From CAYRIF01 sp964424205 (GTDB lineage: Bacteria > Bacteroidota > Bacteroidia > Cytophagales > Cyclobacteriaceae): a DNA stretch of 5,931 nucleotides. The first letter of the stretch is position 1, and each line of letters opens with the position of its first letter. Made by a program: the position numbers and the translations under genes. Below, one piece after another: positions 5,801 through 5,931 of the stretch. The notes beneath the pieces are model-generated. The model made no database searches. It was not told the origin of the DNA and saw only the letters and a program-made list of their open reading frames with translations. The stretch covers positions 1 through 5,931 of the forward strand of contig CAYRIF010000244.1 in assembly GCA_964424205.1 (NCBI GenBank), read 5' to 3'.

Positions 5801-5859
5801 TAAATTTTTCGTTGAACTTAGCCCGGATTATTCAAGTGATTCGCTTGGTGTATATGCAA

Positions 5860-5877
5860 TCCCGGTTGCTATCGGGA
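5860..5877. repeat. Short GC-rich stem-loop (TCCCG...CGGGA)
   Basis: TCCCG (5860-5864) and CGGGA (5873-5877) flank an 8-base loop, GTTGCTAT, with a run of seven A directly after. The A-run is on the wrong side for a terminator on either strand. It stands out as GC-rich in AT-rich surroundings and resembles small dispersed intergenic hairpins common in Bacteroidota; the link to such a repeat family is inference. Confidence 0.4.
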
Positions 5878-5931
5878 AAAAAATCGAAGATATATGGGCA
5901 TATTTCGAGGGTTTTGCAACCTGCCTACCGG

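Larger units (their letters stand above)
5596..5931. other. 336-base non-coding region upstream of the ATPase
   Basis: No intact gene is visible on either strand. The region holds the ATPase promoter candidate, the 12-base inverted repeat, a 10-base direct repeat (ATCCAAAATG at 5624-5633 and 5672-5681), a gene-remnant-like frame, and a CCCG/CGGG stem-loop. I see no tRNA, rRNA or insertion-sequence end. Repeated hairpins and broken frames suggest a worn boundary or intergenic repeat region rather than a functional gene. Confidence 0.6.

Noticed and set aside
5761..5931. Plus-strand open frame of about 56 codons running off the window end
   Set aside because: It has no recognisable motif, contains the hairpin and A-run as sequence, and has no supported start; it is probably a chance frame.
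1..5931. CRISPR array, tRNA or rRNA genes, transposase
   Set aside because: No regularly spaced repeats, no cloverleaf or conserved rRNA sequence, and no transposase motifs were seen on either strand.

Overview
The window looks like a chromosomal segment from a member of the Bacteroidota. The DNA is AT-rich, genes lack clear Shine-Dalgarno sequences, promoter-like sites resemble the Bacteroidetes pattern (TTTG, then about 19 bases, then TAnnTTTG), and the proteins read as Bacteroidota-type. No marker gene fixes the genus. All supported genes lie on the minus strand, so transcription runs from high to low coordinates.

Region 1 (1-2881) is the left-hand, downstream part of a nonulosonic acid (sialic-acid-like sugar) operon. 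In transcription order it holds a nucleotide-sugar 4,6-dehydratase (legB), a PLP-dependent sugar aminotransferase (legC), a NeuD/PglD-type acyltransferase (legH), and the first 19 codons of a NeuB-family synthase (legI), which is cut by the window edge. The last three genes are translationally coupled by ATGA and TGATG overlaps. The gene order follows the chemistry: make a 4-keto sugar, aminate C4, N-acetylate it, and later condense the derived 2,4-diacetamido hexose with phosphoenolpyruvate. The expected end product is CMP-legionaminic acid or a close isomer for a surface glycan. The hydrolysing epimerase and the CMP transferase would lie beyond position 1.

Region 2 (2882-4443) holds a Fic-domain protein with an intact HPFDDGNGR motif, an N-terminal SxxxEG inhibitory motif and a C-terminal winged helix. 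The longest open frame starts too far upstream: a TATATTTG promoter box and two 13-base direct repeats lie inside that extension. The repeats are candidate operators, possibly for the protein's own DNA-binding domain.

Region 3 (4444-5595) holds a 383-residue AAA_14/DUF4143 ATPase with intact Walker motifs, a helix-turn-helix segment and a PD-(D/E)xK-like C-terminal domain. A 12-base perfect inverted repeat lies just upstream and overlaps its candidate promoter.

Region 4 (5596-5931) has no intact gene. It contains the inverted repeat, a possible decayed 3' end of a minus-strand gene, and a small CCCG/CGGG stem-loop. Nothing here proves a new system. The best leads are the putative Fic autoregulatory repeats, the inverted repeat in front of the ATPase, and the two short gene-remnant-like stretches beside these accessory genes.
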